Below, one piece after another: positions 15,861 to 24,998 of a stretch of 64,000 bases of DNA; positions within the stretch are counted from its first letter, which is position 1, and the number at the start of each line of letters is the position of its first letter. A program made the position numbers and the translations under genes. The stretch spans positions 2,262,001 to 2,326,000 of the forward strand of contig OY282434.1 of the NCBI GenBank assembly GCA_958296095.1, given 5' to 3'. A model generated the notes under the pieces. It worked only from the letters and a program-made list of their open reading frames with translations, was not told the DNA's origin and searched no databases. Origin of the DNA: an uncultured Oligoflexales bacterium (GTDB lineage Bacteria; Bdellovibrionota_B; Oligoflexia; Oligoflexales; JAPPIL01).

Positions 15861-16781
15861 CTATGCCAAAGCCTCTATATACCGTTGTGCTTGCAGGGCG
15901 GCTTGACAACCCATGCCCGCGGCGGTGACCGCCTGTTTGAAGTGTGGATCGGAGATGTCGCCTGCAGCAAAGACCGCGGCGATGTTGGTGCGGGTGAAGT
16001 CGGTAACCTTGATGTAGCCATGCTCGTCAGTATCAACGTAAGGTGAGAAGACAGCCGAGTTAGGGGTATGTCCGATAGCCATGAACAGTCCGTCGACATT
16101 GATCGTTTTGGTTTTGTGTGACACCTGATGTTCAACCTTCACCCCCGTCAAGCCGCGGCGATCGGATTGCAGGTCGATCGCTTGATACGGCGTGAGGAAC
16201 TGGATCTTGTCGTTCTTGCGGGCGCGCGCCTCCATGATCGGTGAAGCACGAAACTGATCGCGACGATGCACGAGGATAACTTCGCTGCAGATTTTGCTTA
16301 AATAAAGCGACTCCTCCATCGCCGAGTCACCGCCACCGACGACCATCACCTTCTTGTCCCGATAAAAAAAGCCATCACAAGTTGCACAGGTGGACAGTCC
16401 CCGCCCCATCAGTTCCGCCTCATGCGGCAAACCCAGCGTGCGTGCTGTTGCCCCGACCGCAAGGATGGCAGTGGTTGAGGTGAACTGTTTATCCCCCGCC
16501 CACAACGTCAGTGGCTCAGTGCTAAAATCGACTTTGCTTATCTCCTCAGACACGATCTCCACTCCCAAGCGCCGTGCCTGCTTGGTCATCTCTTCCATCA
16601 GTGTCGGGCCGAGGATAGGGGCTTCAAAACCGGGGAAGTTTTCTACCTCGGTGGTGGTAGTCAACTGTCCGCCATGCTGCAAGCCTGCATAAATGATGGG
16701 TTTCAATGCCGCCCGCGCGGTATAGATGGCGGCGGTCAGACCCGCTGGCCCCGTGCCAATAATCGTCACCAACTGTTGCAT
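15861..16781 (-). CDS. trxB: Thioredoxin reductase
   Basis: A 306-aa cytoplasmic flavoenzyme that passes electrons from NADPH through FAD and a disulfide to thioredoxin. The FAD-binding GTGPAGLTAAIYTARA is at residues 9-24, the redox-active pair is CATC (Cys132, Cys135), the NADPH site is GGGDSAMEES, and the C-terminal AAGDISDPHFKQAVTAAGMG closes the FAD domain. Length is normal. A good ribosome site (GGGGGAG) precedes the ATG. Divergent from dacB, with an 80-bp shared promoter region. Confidence 0.97.
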   Translation of the reverse strand: MQQLVTIIGTGPAGLTAAIYTARAALKPIIYAGLQHGGQLTTTTEVENFPGFEAPILGPTLMEEMTKQARRLGVEIVSEEISKVDFSTEPLTLWAGDKQFTSTTAILAVGATARTLGLPHEAELMGRGLSTCATCDGFFYRDKKVMVVGGGDSAMEESLYLSKICSEVILVHRRDQFRASPIMEARARKNDKIQFLTPYQAIDLQSDRRGLTGVKVEHQVSHKTKTINVDGLFMAIGHTPNSAVFSPYVDTDEHGYIKVTDFTRTNIAAVFAAGDISDPHFKQAVTAAGMGCQAALQAQRYIEALA

Positions 16782-16861
16782 AAGACTACTCCCCCTGTCG
16801 TTATCGGTCCCCGTGCGAGCACATTTTAAGTCTAGCGCGTATATGATACGATGTTAAGGCA

Positions 16862-18277
16862 ATGTTGAAAATTATACCGACGATACTGCTGTATGCCTAT
16901 CTGTTGCCAGCGGCAGGCGGCACGGGGCAACGATTGCCAGCGGCACTGCTGGATAACGGTGCATATCAGGTGCAGCAGGCGGTGTTGGTGCGCAGGGTAA
17001 GCGATGGCACGACGCTATTCCATCATCAGGCTGACCAGCTACTCATTCCCGCTTCGTTGACCAAGTTGGTCACTACCGCGGCAGTGCTAGATACTTGGGG
17101 GGCGGCGCATCAGTTCACTACCTCTGTCTTTTATCGCGGCAAACGACAGGGAGATAGAATTCGCGGTGACCTCGTGATGGTCGGGGGGGGTGACCCTTAT
17201 TTAATTTCTGAAAAAATGTGGATGTTTGCCTCGCATCTCAAAAACATCGGCATCAACACGATCGAGGGGCGGGTGGTTATCGACAACAGCCTGTTTGCCC
17301 ATAACACCATCCGTAGCGCAGCCGTCAGCCGCAACGCTTACGATGCACCGGTGACCGCGTTTGGAGTCAACTTCAACACTGTTGCAGTGCTCATCGTTCC
17401 CGCGGCACGTGCTGGTAAGCGCGCCATGGTCACGCTGTTCCCCTTTCCTCTCGATGGTGTGGCAATCGACAACCAAGTGCAAACCGTAGCTGCTGCGCCG
17501 CGCCAAGCGCTCAGCGTTGTGCGACACAACGCCGATAAAGCCTTCAAGATAATCGCCCGCGGTCGCATCGCCGTTGGCAGCCAGCCGCGCACTTTTTACC
17601 GCTCCATCGCCCAGCCACAACAAATTGCCCGTGCTTACGTGCGCAATTTCCTGCACCAACACGACGTGCGGGTATTGGGCAAAGACTTCACCCCCGCGCC
17701 CGCCCGTCTCATGCCCTTGCACGACATCAGGAGCTATCCGTTGAGCCACATCGTCAAGGGGCTGAACACATTTTCCAACAATTACATCGCTGATATGCTG
17801 ATCAAAAAACTCGGTGCCGATAAACATCAACGCGGTAGCCTTGCCGCGGGCAGCAAGCAGTTGCGCGGCTGGTTGCGCGACAAGGTCGGCATTACCTCGT
17901 CGTTTGCCCTCAAAAACGGCTCGGGCCTCACCGCCGAGAACAGATTAAGCGCGGCTCAGCTGGCTGCGGTGCTGCATTATGCCGCACGGAATATGCGCCT
18001 GCTGCCTGATTTTCTCGCTAGCCTGCCTGCAAGTGGTCTTGAAGGCACGGTCAGCAAGCGTCTGCGTCAACACCAGGGTTTGATTCGGGCTAAGACGGGA
18101 ACGCTCACCACACCTCGCACCGTCGCTGGACTAGCGGGTTATTATTTTTCCAAACGTCACGGGATGATTTCTTTCGTCTTGCTTGCTAACGGACGTGCCG
18201 CACGTCCACAGCCACCGCTGGCATCGCTGCGCGCGCAGCAAGACCGACTATTGGACTGGATGGTGGCAAACATCTGA
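16862..18277 (+). CDS. dacB: D-alanyl-D-alanine carboxypeptidase/endopeptidase (PBP4 type)
   Basis: A 471-aa periplasmic penicillin-binding protein of class C that trims or cuts cross-links in peptidoglycan. The signal peptide is MLKIIPTILLYAYLLPAAGG. The three active-site motifs are in order: SLTK (Ser65, Lys68), SNN in the block NTFSNNYIADML, and KTG in RAKTGTLTT. Length and spacing fit DacB. The ATG at 16862 follows AAGG. Its stop is one base from the end of the convergent pilus ATPase gene. Confidence 0.93.
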   Translation: MLKIIPTILLYAYLLPAAGGTGQRLPAALLDNGAYQVQQAVLVRRVSDGTTLFHHQADQLLIPASLTKLVTTAAVLDTWGAAHQFTTSVFYRGKRQGDRIRGDLVMVGGGDPYLISEKMWMFASHLKNIGINTIEGRVVIDNSLFAHNTIRSAAVSRNAYDAPVTAFGVNFNTVAVLIVPAARAGKRAMVTLFPFPLDGVAIDNQVQTVAAAPRQALSVVRHNADKAFKIIARGRIAVGSQPRTFYRSIAQPQQIARAYVRNFLHQHDVRVLGKDFTPAPARLMPLHDIRSYPLSHIVKGLNTFSNNYIADMLIKKLGADKHQRGSLAAGSKQLRGWLRDKVGITSSFALKNGSGLTAENRLSAAQLAAVLHYAARNMRLLPDFLASLPASGLEGTVSKRLRQHQGLIRAKTGTLTTPRTVAGLAGYYFSKRHGMISFVLLANGRAARPQPPLASLRAQQDRLLDWMVANI

Positions 18278-18278
18278 T

Positions 18279-19343
18279 TTACCCCACACCGCGCAGCTTC
18301 AGCTCAAGGTTAGTGGGCGAAGATGCTTCGGACAGCGCGGTCTCCATGGTAACGCGGCGATGTTGGTAGAGCTGAAAGAGCGAGCGATCAAAGCTGATCA
18401 TGCCGTAGCGATCTTTACCCTCTTCAATAGCTTGATTGATGTCGCCGTACTCGCTTTTATTCAAGATGCACTCGCGCACCAACGAATTGCTAAGCATAAT
18501 TTCAAAAGCACAGACAAGATTGTTGCGTGTGCCTGCTACCAAGCGTTGTGAGATTGTGCCATTTAAACAGCGAGAAAGGATCGTCTTAATATTGGGGTGC
18601 TGAGCTGCGTCAAAGTAAGACATAATACGGCTCATCGTATCCGCGCAGCCAGTTGTGTGCATCGTTGACAGCACCAGGTGGCCCGTCTCAGCAGCTTTTA
18701 AGGCGGTCTCGACTGTCTCTCGATCTCGCAACTCGCCGACAAAAATAACGTCAGGATCTTGACGCAGTGCTGCACGCAGCGCACGTGAAAACGACACCGT
18801 ATCAATACCTACCTCACGTTGGCTGATGGTGCAGTTTTTTTCCGTAAAAACATATTCAATGGGGTCTTCAATGGCAACGATGTGATAGGAGCGGTAGTGA
18901 TTGATCTGGTCGATGATGTAGGCAATTGTCGTCGACTTGCCGCTGCCCGTGGGACCCGTAACCAAGGTCAAGCCGCGGCGATGTTGGGTGAACTTGCTAA
19001 TCACTGGCGGTAACAGCAGTTCTTTCGCACTAGGAATTTTTCTCTTGATGAGACGTACTGCCAGGCCAAGACGCTGCTGTTCTTTGTAAAGATTTACCCT
19101 GAACCGCTCTCCGCCCATCTGGTAACTGAAATCCACATCACCATCCATGGAAAATTTTTGCTCAAGGTGCTTAGGCAAAATTGTGCTGATGATTTGGTGC
19201 ATGACCGTGTCAGTAAGCTCCTTCGTGTTGCTGATACGCAAAAGCTTCCCTGAATGGCGCATGCGTGGCACACTGCCAGCTTTCAGGATGATATCGCTGA
19301 CACCGTTGTCTATCGCTAACTGGAGAATTTCTTGCAGAATCAT
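18279..19343 (-). CDS. pilU: Type IV pilus retraction ATPase, PilT/PilU family (PilU-like)
   Basis: A 354-aa hexameric ATPase that powers pilus retraction and twitching. Walker A is GPTGSGKST (around residue 130), the Asp box is AIEDPIEYVF, Walker B is DPDVIFVGELRD, and the His box is GHLVLSTMHT. The C-terminus (GMISFDRSLFQLYQHRRVTM and ALSEASSPTNLELKL) resembles PilU, and the AIRNLIRE motif of PilT is absent. In Pseudomonas pilT and pilU are adjacent; here it stands alone, convergent with dacB. A PilT assignment cannot be ruled out. Confidence 0.85.
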   Translation of the reverse strand: MILQEILQLAIDNGVSDIILKAGSVPRMRHSGKLLRISNTKELTDTVMHQIISTILPKHLEQKFSMDGDVDFSYQMGGERFRVNLYKEQQRLGLAVRLIKRKIPSAKELLLPPVISKFTQHRRGLTLVTGPTGSGKSTTIAYIIDQINHYRSYHIVAIEDPIEYVFTEKNCTISQREVGIDTVSFSRALRAALRQDPDVIFVGELRDRETVETALKAAETGHLVLSTMHTTGCADTMSRIMSYFDAAQHPNIKTILSRCLNGTISQRLVAGTRNNLVCAFEIMLSNSLVRECILNKSEYGDINQAIEEGKDRYGMISFDRSLFQLYQHRRVTMETALSEASSPTNLELKLRGVG

Positions 19344-19425
19344 GTTGGCAATACCCGTCCCGTGGTAAAATACTATTCGGATGCTTGTGCTAAAATTTTA
19401 CTGCAAAGTTCGGAGAAAAGACTCA

Positions 19426-19842
19426 ATGCGGTTTTTATTTTTGACGGCAATTTTATTTTACGGTGCGGATCTTTTGGCAGCAAAAGGCTTTGATCTCAAC
19501 GTGTTGCCACAGGGTGCAGAGGTTACCTTACCACAGCCCGCGGTGGTCTTTGTGCCGTTGGCTACCCGCGTTACCTTGTCGGCGACCGACAACCCGCAGT
19601 CACTCAAGATGACCACGCATAGCCTGAGCAAAAGCAAAATGACCGCGCTGGAACTAGCAGTCTACGACCCCAACTCAGAACGTGTCAGATACTTGACGAT
19701 AAATCCTGACGTGCCCTACGTCTACAGCTTCAAAGGCTTAAGCTCAGTCATGATCATCACCAAAGTCAAGCACGCACCGCCGGCCCGCAGCCGTCAAGTT
19801 CTGCGCATCGAGAGCGACAGGTCACTAAAAATAGCAAAATAG
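19426..19842 (+). CDS. Small exported protein of unknown function
   Basis: A 138-aa protein with a signal peptide (MRFLFLTAILFYGADLLAA). The ATG at 19426 is preceded by GGAG with a good gap; the longer frame from 19381 adds a non-hydrophobic leader. The mature part is beta-rich (VTLPQPAVVFVPLATRVTLS) and ends in basic residues. No family was recognised. It is divergent from the pilU-like gene, but nothing in it suggests a pilus role. Confidence 0.65.
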   Translation: MRFLFLTAILFYGADLLAAKGFDLNVLPQGAEVTLPQPAVVFVPLATRVTLSATDNPQSLKMTTHSLSKSKMTALELAVYDPNSERVRYLTINPDVPYVYSFKGLSSVMIITKVKHAPPARSRQVLRIESDRSLKIAK

Positions 19843-19920
19843 CAGGCGATCCATCGACTGTGTCGCACGGGCCCGCGGTTAAGGCCTCAGCGTATTGCTG
19901 CACCTTGGCAAAACAACGGA

Positions 19921-21504
19921 TCACTGGTGTGCCTCAGCGCTGATCGTCCCCCCGTCATTTATTACCCAGCCACGTGCAACCAAGTCAGCTCTAGCCTCAG
20001 CGGCAACCGCCTCGTACTGCGTGCTACCAACATCGAGCGGTAGTGGCTCGCGGTCACGGTTGTAACACATGCGGCTAGCCAGCTTGTCGGAAGTTGCTGC
20101 AATGCGTATCAACAGCTGAGTATAGTTGGCAACCGATAAAGTCATGTCGCGAAACATGTCGGAATAACACCAGACCTTGCCGAAATGCCACTGCGACATG
20201 TCGGGGTCAGCCTGCCAGGCATGCGCGAACATCGAGCGCATATCGGTAACGCCAGCAGTATCCCAGCTGCTGACATCGGGAGTAGCATGGGCGGCACCGG
20301 CAAACATGCCACGCATGCTGGAAACTTTGGTCGTATTCCAGCGACTGACATCGGGGTCGGCAACAGCTGCATAAGCAAACATCAGCGTCATGTGCTCGAC
20401 CTGTGAGGTATCCCAGTTGCTGACCTCAGGATCAGCAGAAACGGCTTTGCTGAACATCGAGCTCATGTCATTCACCTGTGCCGTGTTCCATTTGCTGACA
20501 TCGGGATCAGCGGCATGGGCATTGCTGAACATGTGATCCATGCGTGTCACCCGCGCGGTATTCCAGCGACTGACATCGGGATCGGCATAAGCAGTGTTTC
20601 TGAACAGTGATGACATCATGCGCACTCGTGATGTGTCCCAGTTGCTGACATCGGGATCAGCAACTTTTGCTTCTTCAAACGTTCCCCACATACTTGTCAC
20701 GGCAGCAGTATCCCAGTTGCTGACATCGGGATCGGCGTGGGGCGCGTTAGCAAACATGCGATCGATTTTTGTGACTGCGGCGGTGTTCCATCGGCTAACA
20801 TCGGGGTTGGCGACACTGGCACGGTAGAACATCCATCCCATCGATAGCGCGTTGCCCGTGTCCCATCGACTGACATCAGGGTTGGCGGCATAGGCATAGG
20901 CAAACATCCAACTCAGATCGGTTGCAGACGCGGTGTCCCATCGACTGACATCAGGGTCAGCAGCATGGGCATTGCTGAACATGGCGCGCAGCGACTCGGC
21001 CTTGCCTGTGTCCCAGTCACCCGTGTCAGGCATGACTGAGCCCGCGCCCGAAAACATCTTGGTCATGTCGACGACTTCGCCCAGCTCACCACCGGCCACG
21101 ACCCCCAAGTGCCGGCAACCGCTGAACGCCCCTCGCATATTCTTCCAGCCAACATCTCCCAATGCAGGCACGGCTGTAATTGCCGCGCTACTGCGCACCG
21201 CCTCGCGTGCATTCCAAGCTTCTATCAGGCCACGATTGGTGACCGTATAGTCGCCCGCCTTTTCGTAGGTATGGCGGGCATCAGGATCGTCATGGGCTGT
21301 AACCGCTTGCGGCGGCGTGCCATCACCCCAATCGACGATGAAGTAGTAGTTGAAGTCAGGCGGCAGCGGCAACTTGACCTCACGGTGCTGCTCCTCAATC
21401 TTCCACTCAAACACAAAAGGCCGGTCCATCACACCCAGCACTACGCCATCGCGCTCAGCACAACCGACCAGCCCCAACATAAACCAACATAGGCACAACC
21501 GCAT
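19921..21504 (-). CDS. BspA-type surface lipoprotein with about 12 DUF285 repeats
   Basis: About 527 aa. The signal peptide ends in a canonical lipobox (MLGLVGCAE). A PKD-like segment follows (VDWGDGTPPQ ... HTYEKAGDYTV, around residues 45-80). Then about 12 repeats of 25 aa (75 bp) of the form PDVSxWDTxxVTxMxxMFxxA run to the C-terminus. Such BspA/DUF285 repeats are found on surface proteins that bind host or bacterial ligands. I chose the ATG at 21504 because GGAG lies six bases upstream; a second ATG at 21516 is possible. A promoter is seen at 21546-21574. Confidence 0.9.
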   Translation of the reverse strand: MRLCLCWFMLGLVGCAERDGVVLGVMDRPFVFEWKIEEQHREVKLPLPPDFNYYFIVDWGDGTPPQAVTAHDDPDARHTYEKAGDYTVTNRGLIEAWNAREAVRSSAAITAVPALGDVGWKNMRGAFSGCRHLGVVAGGELGEVVDMTKMFSGAGSVMPDTGDWDTGKAESLRAMFSNAHAADPDVSRWDTASATDLSWMFAYAYAANPDVSRWDTGNALSMGWMFYRASVANPDVSRWNTAAVTKIDRMFANAPHADPDVSNWDTAAVTSMWGTFEEAKVADPDVSNWDTSRVRMMSSLFRNTAYADPDVSRWNTARVTRMDHMFSNAHAADPDVSKWNTAQVNDMSSMFSKAVSADPEVSNWDTSQVEHMTLMFAYAAVADPDVSRWNTTKVSSMRGMFAGAAHATPDVSSWDTAGVTDMRSMFAHAWQADPDMSQWHFGKVWCYSDMFRDMTLSVANYTQLLIRIAATSDKLASRMCYNRDREPLPLDVGSTQYEAVAAEARADLVARGWVINDGGTISAEAHQ

Positions 21505-21545
21505 CACGAACTCCATTCAACACTTACCGATTGATATCAGGTGAT

Positions 21546-21574
21546 ATTATAGCACTTTGGCAAAAATTTGAAAA
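21546..21574 (-). promoter_or_regulatory. Candidate promoter of the BspA-type lipoprotein gene
   Basis: Read on the minus strand: TTTTCA (21574-21569), 17 bases, TATAAT (21551-21546), about 42 bp before the start codon. The -10 box is perfect and the -35 box matches 4 of 6. Confidence 0.6.
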
Positions 21575-21657
21575 TCCTCTTCCCCCTTCCCGTGGGCATG
21601 ATTTTTGGGTAGAACATCTTGCAGCCGCGGAGCATCTACCTCTGCCGCACGCGTTTT

Positions 21658-21746
21658 GGAGAGATGGCTGAGTGGTCGAAAGCGCGCGCTTGGAAAGCGT
21701 GTGTGCCCTTCACCGGGCACCGAGGGTTCAAATCCCTCTCTCTCCG
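21658..21746 (+). tRNA. tRNA-Ser (anticodon GGA)
   Basis: Acceptor GGAGAGA (21658-21664) pairs with TCTCTCC (21739-21745), discriminator G. The D-arm TGGCTGAGTGG and anticodon loop CTTGGAAAG (anticodon GGA) are typical of serine tRNAs. A long variable arm is formed by GTGCCC/GGGCAC, and the T-arm is GAGGG-TTCAAAT-CCCTC. CCA is not encoded. Confidence 0.97.
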
Positions 21747-21787
21747 TTGATATTGGGAGCACCACCTCCTTGCTTGAGGTAACTACG

Positions 21788-22234
21788 ATGATCAAGAAAC
21801 TCCTACTGCTCGTCTGCTGCGCCCTGCTCGTCGGTGAGTGTGCCCCTAGCAGGCGCAAACTTATCTTTCCCCCCGTTAGTGAAGGACAGCCCGAAACGGG
21901 TGGCATCGATCCCGTAAAGGTATTGCTGCTGGGGGAAGATTTCAGTGTGGTGCTGCCCAGAGATCCAGAAGCACAACTTGATTGGGAAGTCATCTGGGAC
22001 AAGAAAGTGCTCGCAGGCTCACAATCGCAGGAGACGATGTGCTCCGATGACGAGAACGGTAGCTGTCTGAAGGTTGTCAAATGCAAGTTCAAGGCTACGC
22101 AGGTCGGCGAAGCACTGATCGAATTCCGTCTCAAAGAGAGAGGTAGCGTCGTTGAGTCCTTTAGCAGCCGGATCATCGTTACTGATGACGATGCGCACAA
22201 GCGTGACGAAATACCTCGGATACCTGTCAACTAG
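21788..22234 (+). CDS. Small exported protein, possible lipoprotein
   Basis: A 148-aa protein starting 42 bp after tRNA-Ser; the longer open frame crosses the tRNA and is not real. The N-terminus (MIKKLLLLVCCALLVGEC) is a signal peptide with a cysteine in the right place but with Glu at -1, which is not a standard lipobox. The mature part looks like a beta-sandwich with cysteines (MCSDDENGSCLKVVKC) and ends with a charged tail. It resembles protease-inhibitor-like folds such as the chagasin type only in general outline, so I make no call. Confidence 0.6.
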   Translation: MIKKLLLLVCCALLVGECAPSRRKLIFPPVSEGQPETGGIDPVKVLLLGEDFSVVLPRDPEAQLDWEVIWDKKVLAGSQSQETMCSDDENGSCLKVVKCKFKATQVGEALIEFRLKERGSVVESFSSRIIVTDDDAHKRDEIPRIPVN

Positions 22235-22291
22235 CAAACTTGCATCGCACCAGCTACACGGCTATAACACGCGTCCGACAGGGGGCTACTC

Positions 22292-22693
22292 GTGCGTGAA
22301 ATACTGACCTCGCCGCATCTGCCCGCGGCGGCGTTTCGTTACAGCTCTATGGTCAAGTGTGGTCCGCTTTACCAAATGGCGGGGCAAATAGGTATTGATG
22401 TCGACCGTGGCAAACTCGTCCGCGGTGGCACTTACGCCGAAACCCGCACCATCCTGCACAACATGCAGGCTAGCCTGCCAGATTTTGCTCTCACCCTCGA
22501 CGATCTCATGCACGCAACTGTCTTCTGTGCTTGCTTTGAAGAATTCCATCTCGTCAACCAGGCCTGGGAAGAAGTTTTTGCAACGATAGCACCCCCTACC
22601 CGCAGCGCCGTCGGAGTCACGCACTTGCCCCTCAGTGCCAGGGTTGAAATCGAGTTTCGCTTTTATCGAGCAACAACACGAGGCCAACGATGA
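22292..22693 (+). CDS. RidA/YjgF/YER057c family protein
   Basis: A 133-aa protein of the Rid family, trimeric enzymes that hydrolyse reactive enamine/imine intermediates. The pattern YSSMVKCGPLYQMAGQIG near the N-terminus and the C-terminal PPTRSAVGVTHLPLSARVEI fit; the conserved Arg is in TRSAV. The substrate-linked Glu is present in ARVEIEF. GTG start with AGGGGG upstream. The gene overlaps the following ROK kinase by 4 bp (ATGA), so the two are translationally coupled. Confidence 0.88.
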   Translation: MREILTSPHLPAAAFRYSSMVKCGPLYQMAGQIGIDVDRGKLVRGGTYAETRTILHNMQASLPDFALTLDDLMHATVFCACFEEFHLVNQAWEEVFATIAPPTRSAVGVTHLPLSARVEIEFRFYRATTRGQR

Positions 22694-23700
22694 CTGCCAC
22701 CCACGTCATTGGCATTGATATCGGCGGCAGCAAAATCGAATGCGCCGTCGTGCAGATAAAAAAAGATTACCACGACTGGCTGCACCACCCTCCGTCCACC
22801 TACGACGAAACCTTCGCCATCGTCAGCCGCGAGCGGGTTGCTACTGCCAGGGAACAGGGCTACCCCCAAATAGTAAAAAAAATTGCCAACCTCATCACCG
22901 CCGCCTGCCAACAACATCACGTTACCTTCGACAAATTGGCAGGCATCGGCATCGGCTTGCCCGGTGCAGTTAGCCAAGATATGCAGATGGTCAACGGCAA
23001 CACCCTGGCCCTGATCGATAAAGACATCCGCACAGATCTTCGCACCGCCCTCAACTTCGAGGGTAATTGTGTCTGTGAAAACGATGCCAACTGTTTCGTC
23101 TTCGCCGAAGCGATGGGCAATATCGGTCTCAACTTGCACCACCAGCAAGGCGTGCCTCTCACCCAACAAATCGCCGTCGGGATAATTCTCGGCACTGGTC
23201 TAGGCGGCGGACTCTTTTATCACGGAGGTATGTTCAAAGGGAAATACAGCTCAGCCCTTGAGCTAGGACATCGCACCTTCGTCAAAGACGGCAAGATGTG
23301 CTACTGCGGGCGCAGAGGTTGCACCGAACAGTACCTGTCGGGTTCGGCGCTTGAAGCGAGCTTCAATCAACACCGCCCTGCCTATGCCCCACAACAACTT
23401 AACGCGGCCGCCATCTTCGCCTTGGCGGAGAAAAAAGACCCCGCCGCCGTTGCCGCAATCAACCAATATCGCCACCACCTGGTGCAACTGCTGGTCGATG
23501 TCAGCAACACCTTCGACCCACACTATATCGTCCTCGGTGGCGGGCTTAGCCAACAGGCAAGCATCTACCAGTCGCTGGCCACAGACATGCAGCGAGAACT
23601 GTTCGTCAAAAGAAATCCGCCCCAGATAAGACCCAACGAGCTCGGCGACTCCTCAGGTGTCCTCGGTGCCGCGCTACTGCCGCTGTTCGTGGGGGAATGA
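22690..23700 (+). CDS. ROK family sugar kinase
   Basis: A 336-aa cytoplasmic kinase of the ROK family (glucokinase, fructokinase, N-acetylglucosamine kinase type). Phosphate-binding GIDIGGSKIE is at residues 8-17, the catalytic Asp is in CENDANCF, the zinc-binding cluster is MCYCGRRGCTEQYLSG, and the adenosine site is IVLGGGLSQQ. Substrate cannot be fixed; ExGH appears as LELGHR, as in sugar-binding ROKs. Coupled to the RidA-like gene upstream. Confidence 0.88.
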   Translation: MTATHVIGIDIGGSKIECAVVQIKKDYHDWLHHPPSTYDETFAIVSRERVATAREQGYPQIVKKIANLITAACQQHHVTFDKLAGIGIGLPGAVSQDMQMVNGNTLALIDKDIRTDLRTALNFEGNCVCENDANCFVFAEAMGNIGLNLHHQQGVPLTQQIAVGIILGTGLGGGLFYHGGMFKGKYSSALELGHRTFVKDGKMCYCGRRGCTEQYLSGSALEASFNQHRPAYAPQQLNAAAIFALAEKKDPAAVAAINQYRHHLVQLLVDVSNTFDPHYIVLGGGLSQQASIYQSLATDMQRELFVKRNPPQIRPNELGDSSGVLGAALLPLFVGE

Positions 23701-23752
23701 GCACTCACCCCTACAGGCACTGCCCACTCCCCTCAAATTCAGAACTTACAGG

Positions 23753-24304
23753 CTAACGACGACCAACTCTGGATACGGTCTTTTTGGCGGGCCTGCCGCG
23801 TCTTTTCGCCGCGGGTTTTTTTGCCGCGGTTTTCTTGGCGGCTGGCTTTTTCAGCGCGGTTTTCTTGGCAGGTCTGCCCAGCTTCTTCTTGGCCGCGGTT
23901 TTCTTGGCGGCTGGCTTTTTCAGCGCGGTTTTTTTGACAGGTCTGCCCAGCTTCTTCTTGGCCGCGGTTTTCTTGGCGGCTGGCTTTTTCAGCGCGGTTT
24001 TCTTGGCAGGTCTGCCAAGTTTTTTCTTGGCCGCGGTTTTCTTGGCAGGTCTGCCCAGCTTTTTCTTGGCCGCGGTTTTCTTGGCAGGTCTGCCAAGCTT
24101 TTTCTTGGCCGCGGTTTTCTTGGTGAGCACCGTAGTCGCTTTTGTTCCAACTACCTTGCGCGCTTTAGTCGCTGATTTTTTCTTAGCCGCCGCAGGTTTT
24201 TTCGTCGCCGCGGCCTTCTTGCCTACCGCAGACTTTTTCCTGCCCGTAACCTTTTTTCTAGCCACCGGTTTTTTCTTTTTCCTGACCAAACTCCGACCCT
24301 CCAT
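23753..24304 (-). CDS. Lysine/alanine-rich histone H1-like protein with AT-hook motifs
   Basis: A 183-aa, extremely basic, low-complexity protein. The N-terminal third is Lys/Arg-rich without regular repeats. From about residue 60 there are near-perfect units of KKTAAKKKLGRPAKK and KKTALKKPAAKK. Six GRP cores flanked by Lys make AT-hook-like minor-groove binding motifs. Similar H1-like or AlgP-like tails bind DNA and compact or regulate it. The mirror open frame on the plus strand is a by-product of the repeats. Repeat number is likely to vary between strains. Confidence 0.85.
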   Translation of the reverse strand: MEGRSLVRKKKKPVARKKVTGRKKSAVGKKAAATKKPAAAKKKSATKARKVVGTKATTVLTKKTAAKKKLGRPAKKTAAKKKLGRPAKKTAAKKKLGRPAKKTALKKPAAKKTAAKKKLGRPVKKTALKKPAAKKTAAKKKLGRPAKKTALKKPAAKKTAAKKPAAKRRGRPAKKTVSRVGRR

Positions 24305-24494
24305 AGGTTAAACACAGACACCCGCGGAGGCACGAGCGTGGCCTCCTCAAGAGACTGTCAAGACAACCTCTCTCTTTCATTATCACCCAACCCAACATCC
24401 GACCGCAAATAATTTAAGGCAATTTTTTTAATCGCCACCCATGCTGCTACCCACAAGAGCTTCGGTAACACCGTCATTCAGCCTGTGGCCGCGT

Positions 24495-24998
24495 TCAGAG
24501 TGCCAATGTCAATCGTCGCACGATACTTGTTGCCTGCGTCGAGGCCTGCTTGAGCATCTGTTGATGATATGGATGTCGCCAGTGTGGGGCAATTTGCGCG
24601 GCGGGCTGCATAACAAAATCCCGAAATAACATGCGGGGGTGAGGGATTTGCAAATCGGGCAAATTTATCGATGCCGCCATGCCATCGACATCGCGCCATA
24701 GCAAAATGTCGAGATCTATGCTGCGGTTCGCCCAGCGTTGCGTGCGCACCCGTCCCAGTTGTGCCTCGATCGCTTGTAGTTGTGCCCATAGCGCCTGGGG
24801 CACTAAACTGGTTTCGCAGCACAACACCGCGTTGAGGAAACGCTGGTCAGCACAACCACCGACTGGTTCTGACTCGTAGCAGGACGAAACATCGACCACC
24901 GTGCCACACTGCTCCTGCACCGCGGTGACGGCACGATGCAGGTGGGAAACCCGGTCGCCAAGATTAGAGCCAATGCCGATTAACACCTGACAAGACAT
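24495..24998 (-). CDS. folK: 2-amino-4-hydroxy-6-hydroxymethyldihydropteridine pyrophosphokinase
   Basis: A 167-aa enzyme of folate synthesis that moves pyrophosphate from ATP to 6-hydroxymethyl-7,8-dihydropterin. Seen: the start IGIGSNLGDR, then CYESEPVGG, FLNAVLCCET and the signature RSIDLDILLW with the two Asp residues that bind Mg. The start at 24998 fits family length; the long frame upstream is not coding. Divergent from sdhC. Confidence 0.93.
   Translation of the reverse strand: MSCQVLIGIGSNLGDRVSHLHRAVTAVQEQCGTVVDVSSCYESEPVGGCADQRFLNAVLCCETSLVPQALWAQLQAIEAQLGRVRTQRWANRSIDLDILLWRDVDGMAASINLPDLQIPHPRMLFRDFVMQPAAQIAPHWRHPYHQQMLKQASTQATSIVRRLTLAL

Noticed and set aside
17201-17830. 209-aa minus-strand frame inside dacB
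   Set aside because: Antisense shadow of a well-supported gene, with no domain of its own.
20142-21492. Several frames opposite or within the BspA-type gene
   Set aside because: The 75-bp repeats keep other frames open; their peptides are shadow translations with no independent support.
23784-24311. 175-aa plus-strand protein rich in Phe, Leu and Ala opposite the H1-like gene
   Set aside because: It is the mirror of the Lys/Ala repeats; it has no ribosome site and the minus-strand frame makes biological sense.
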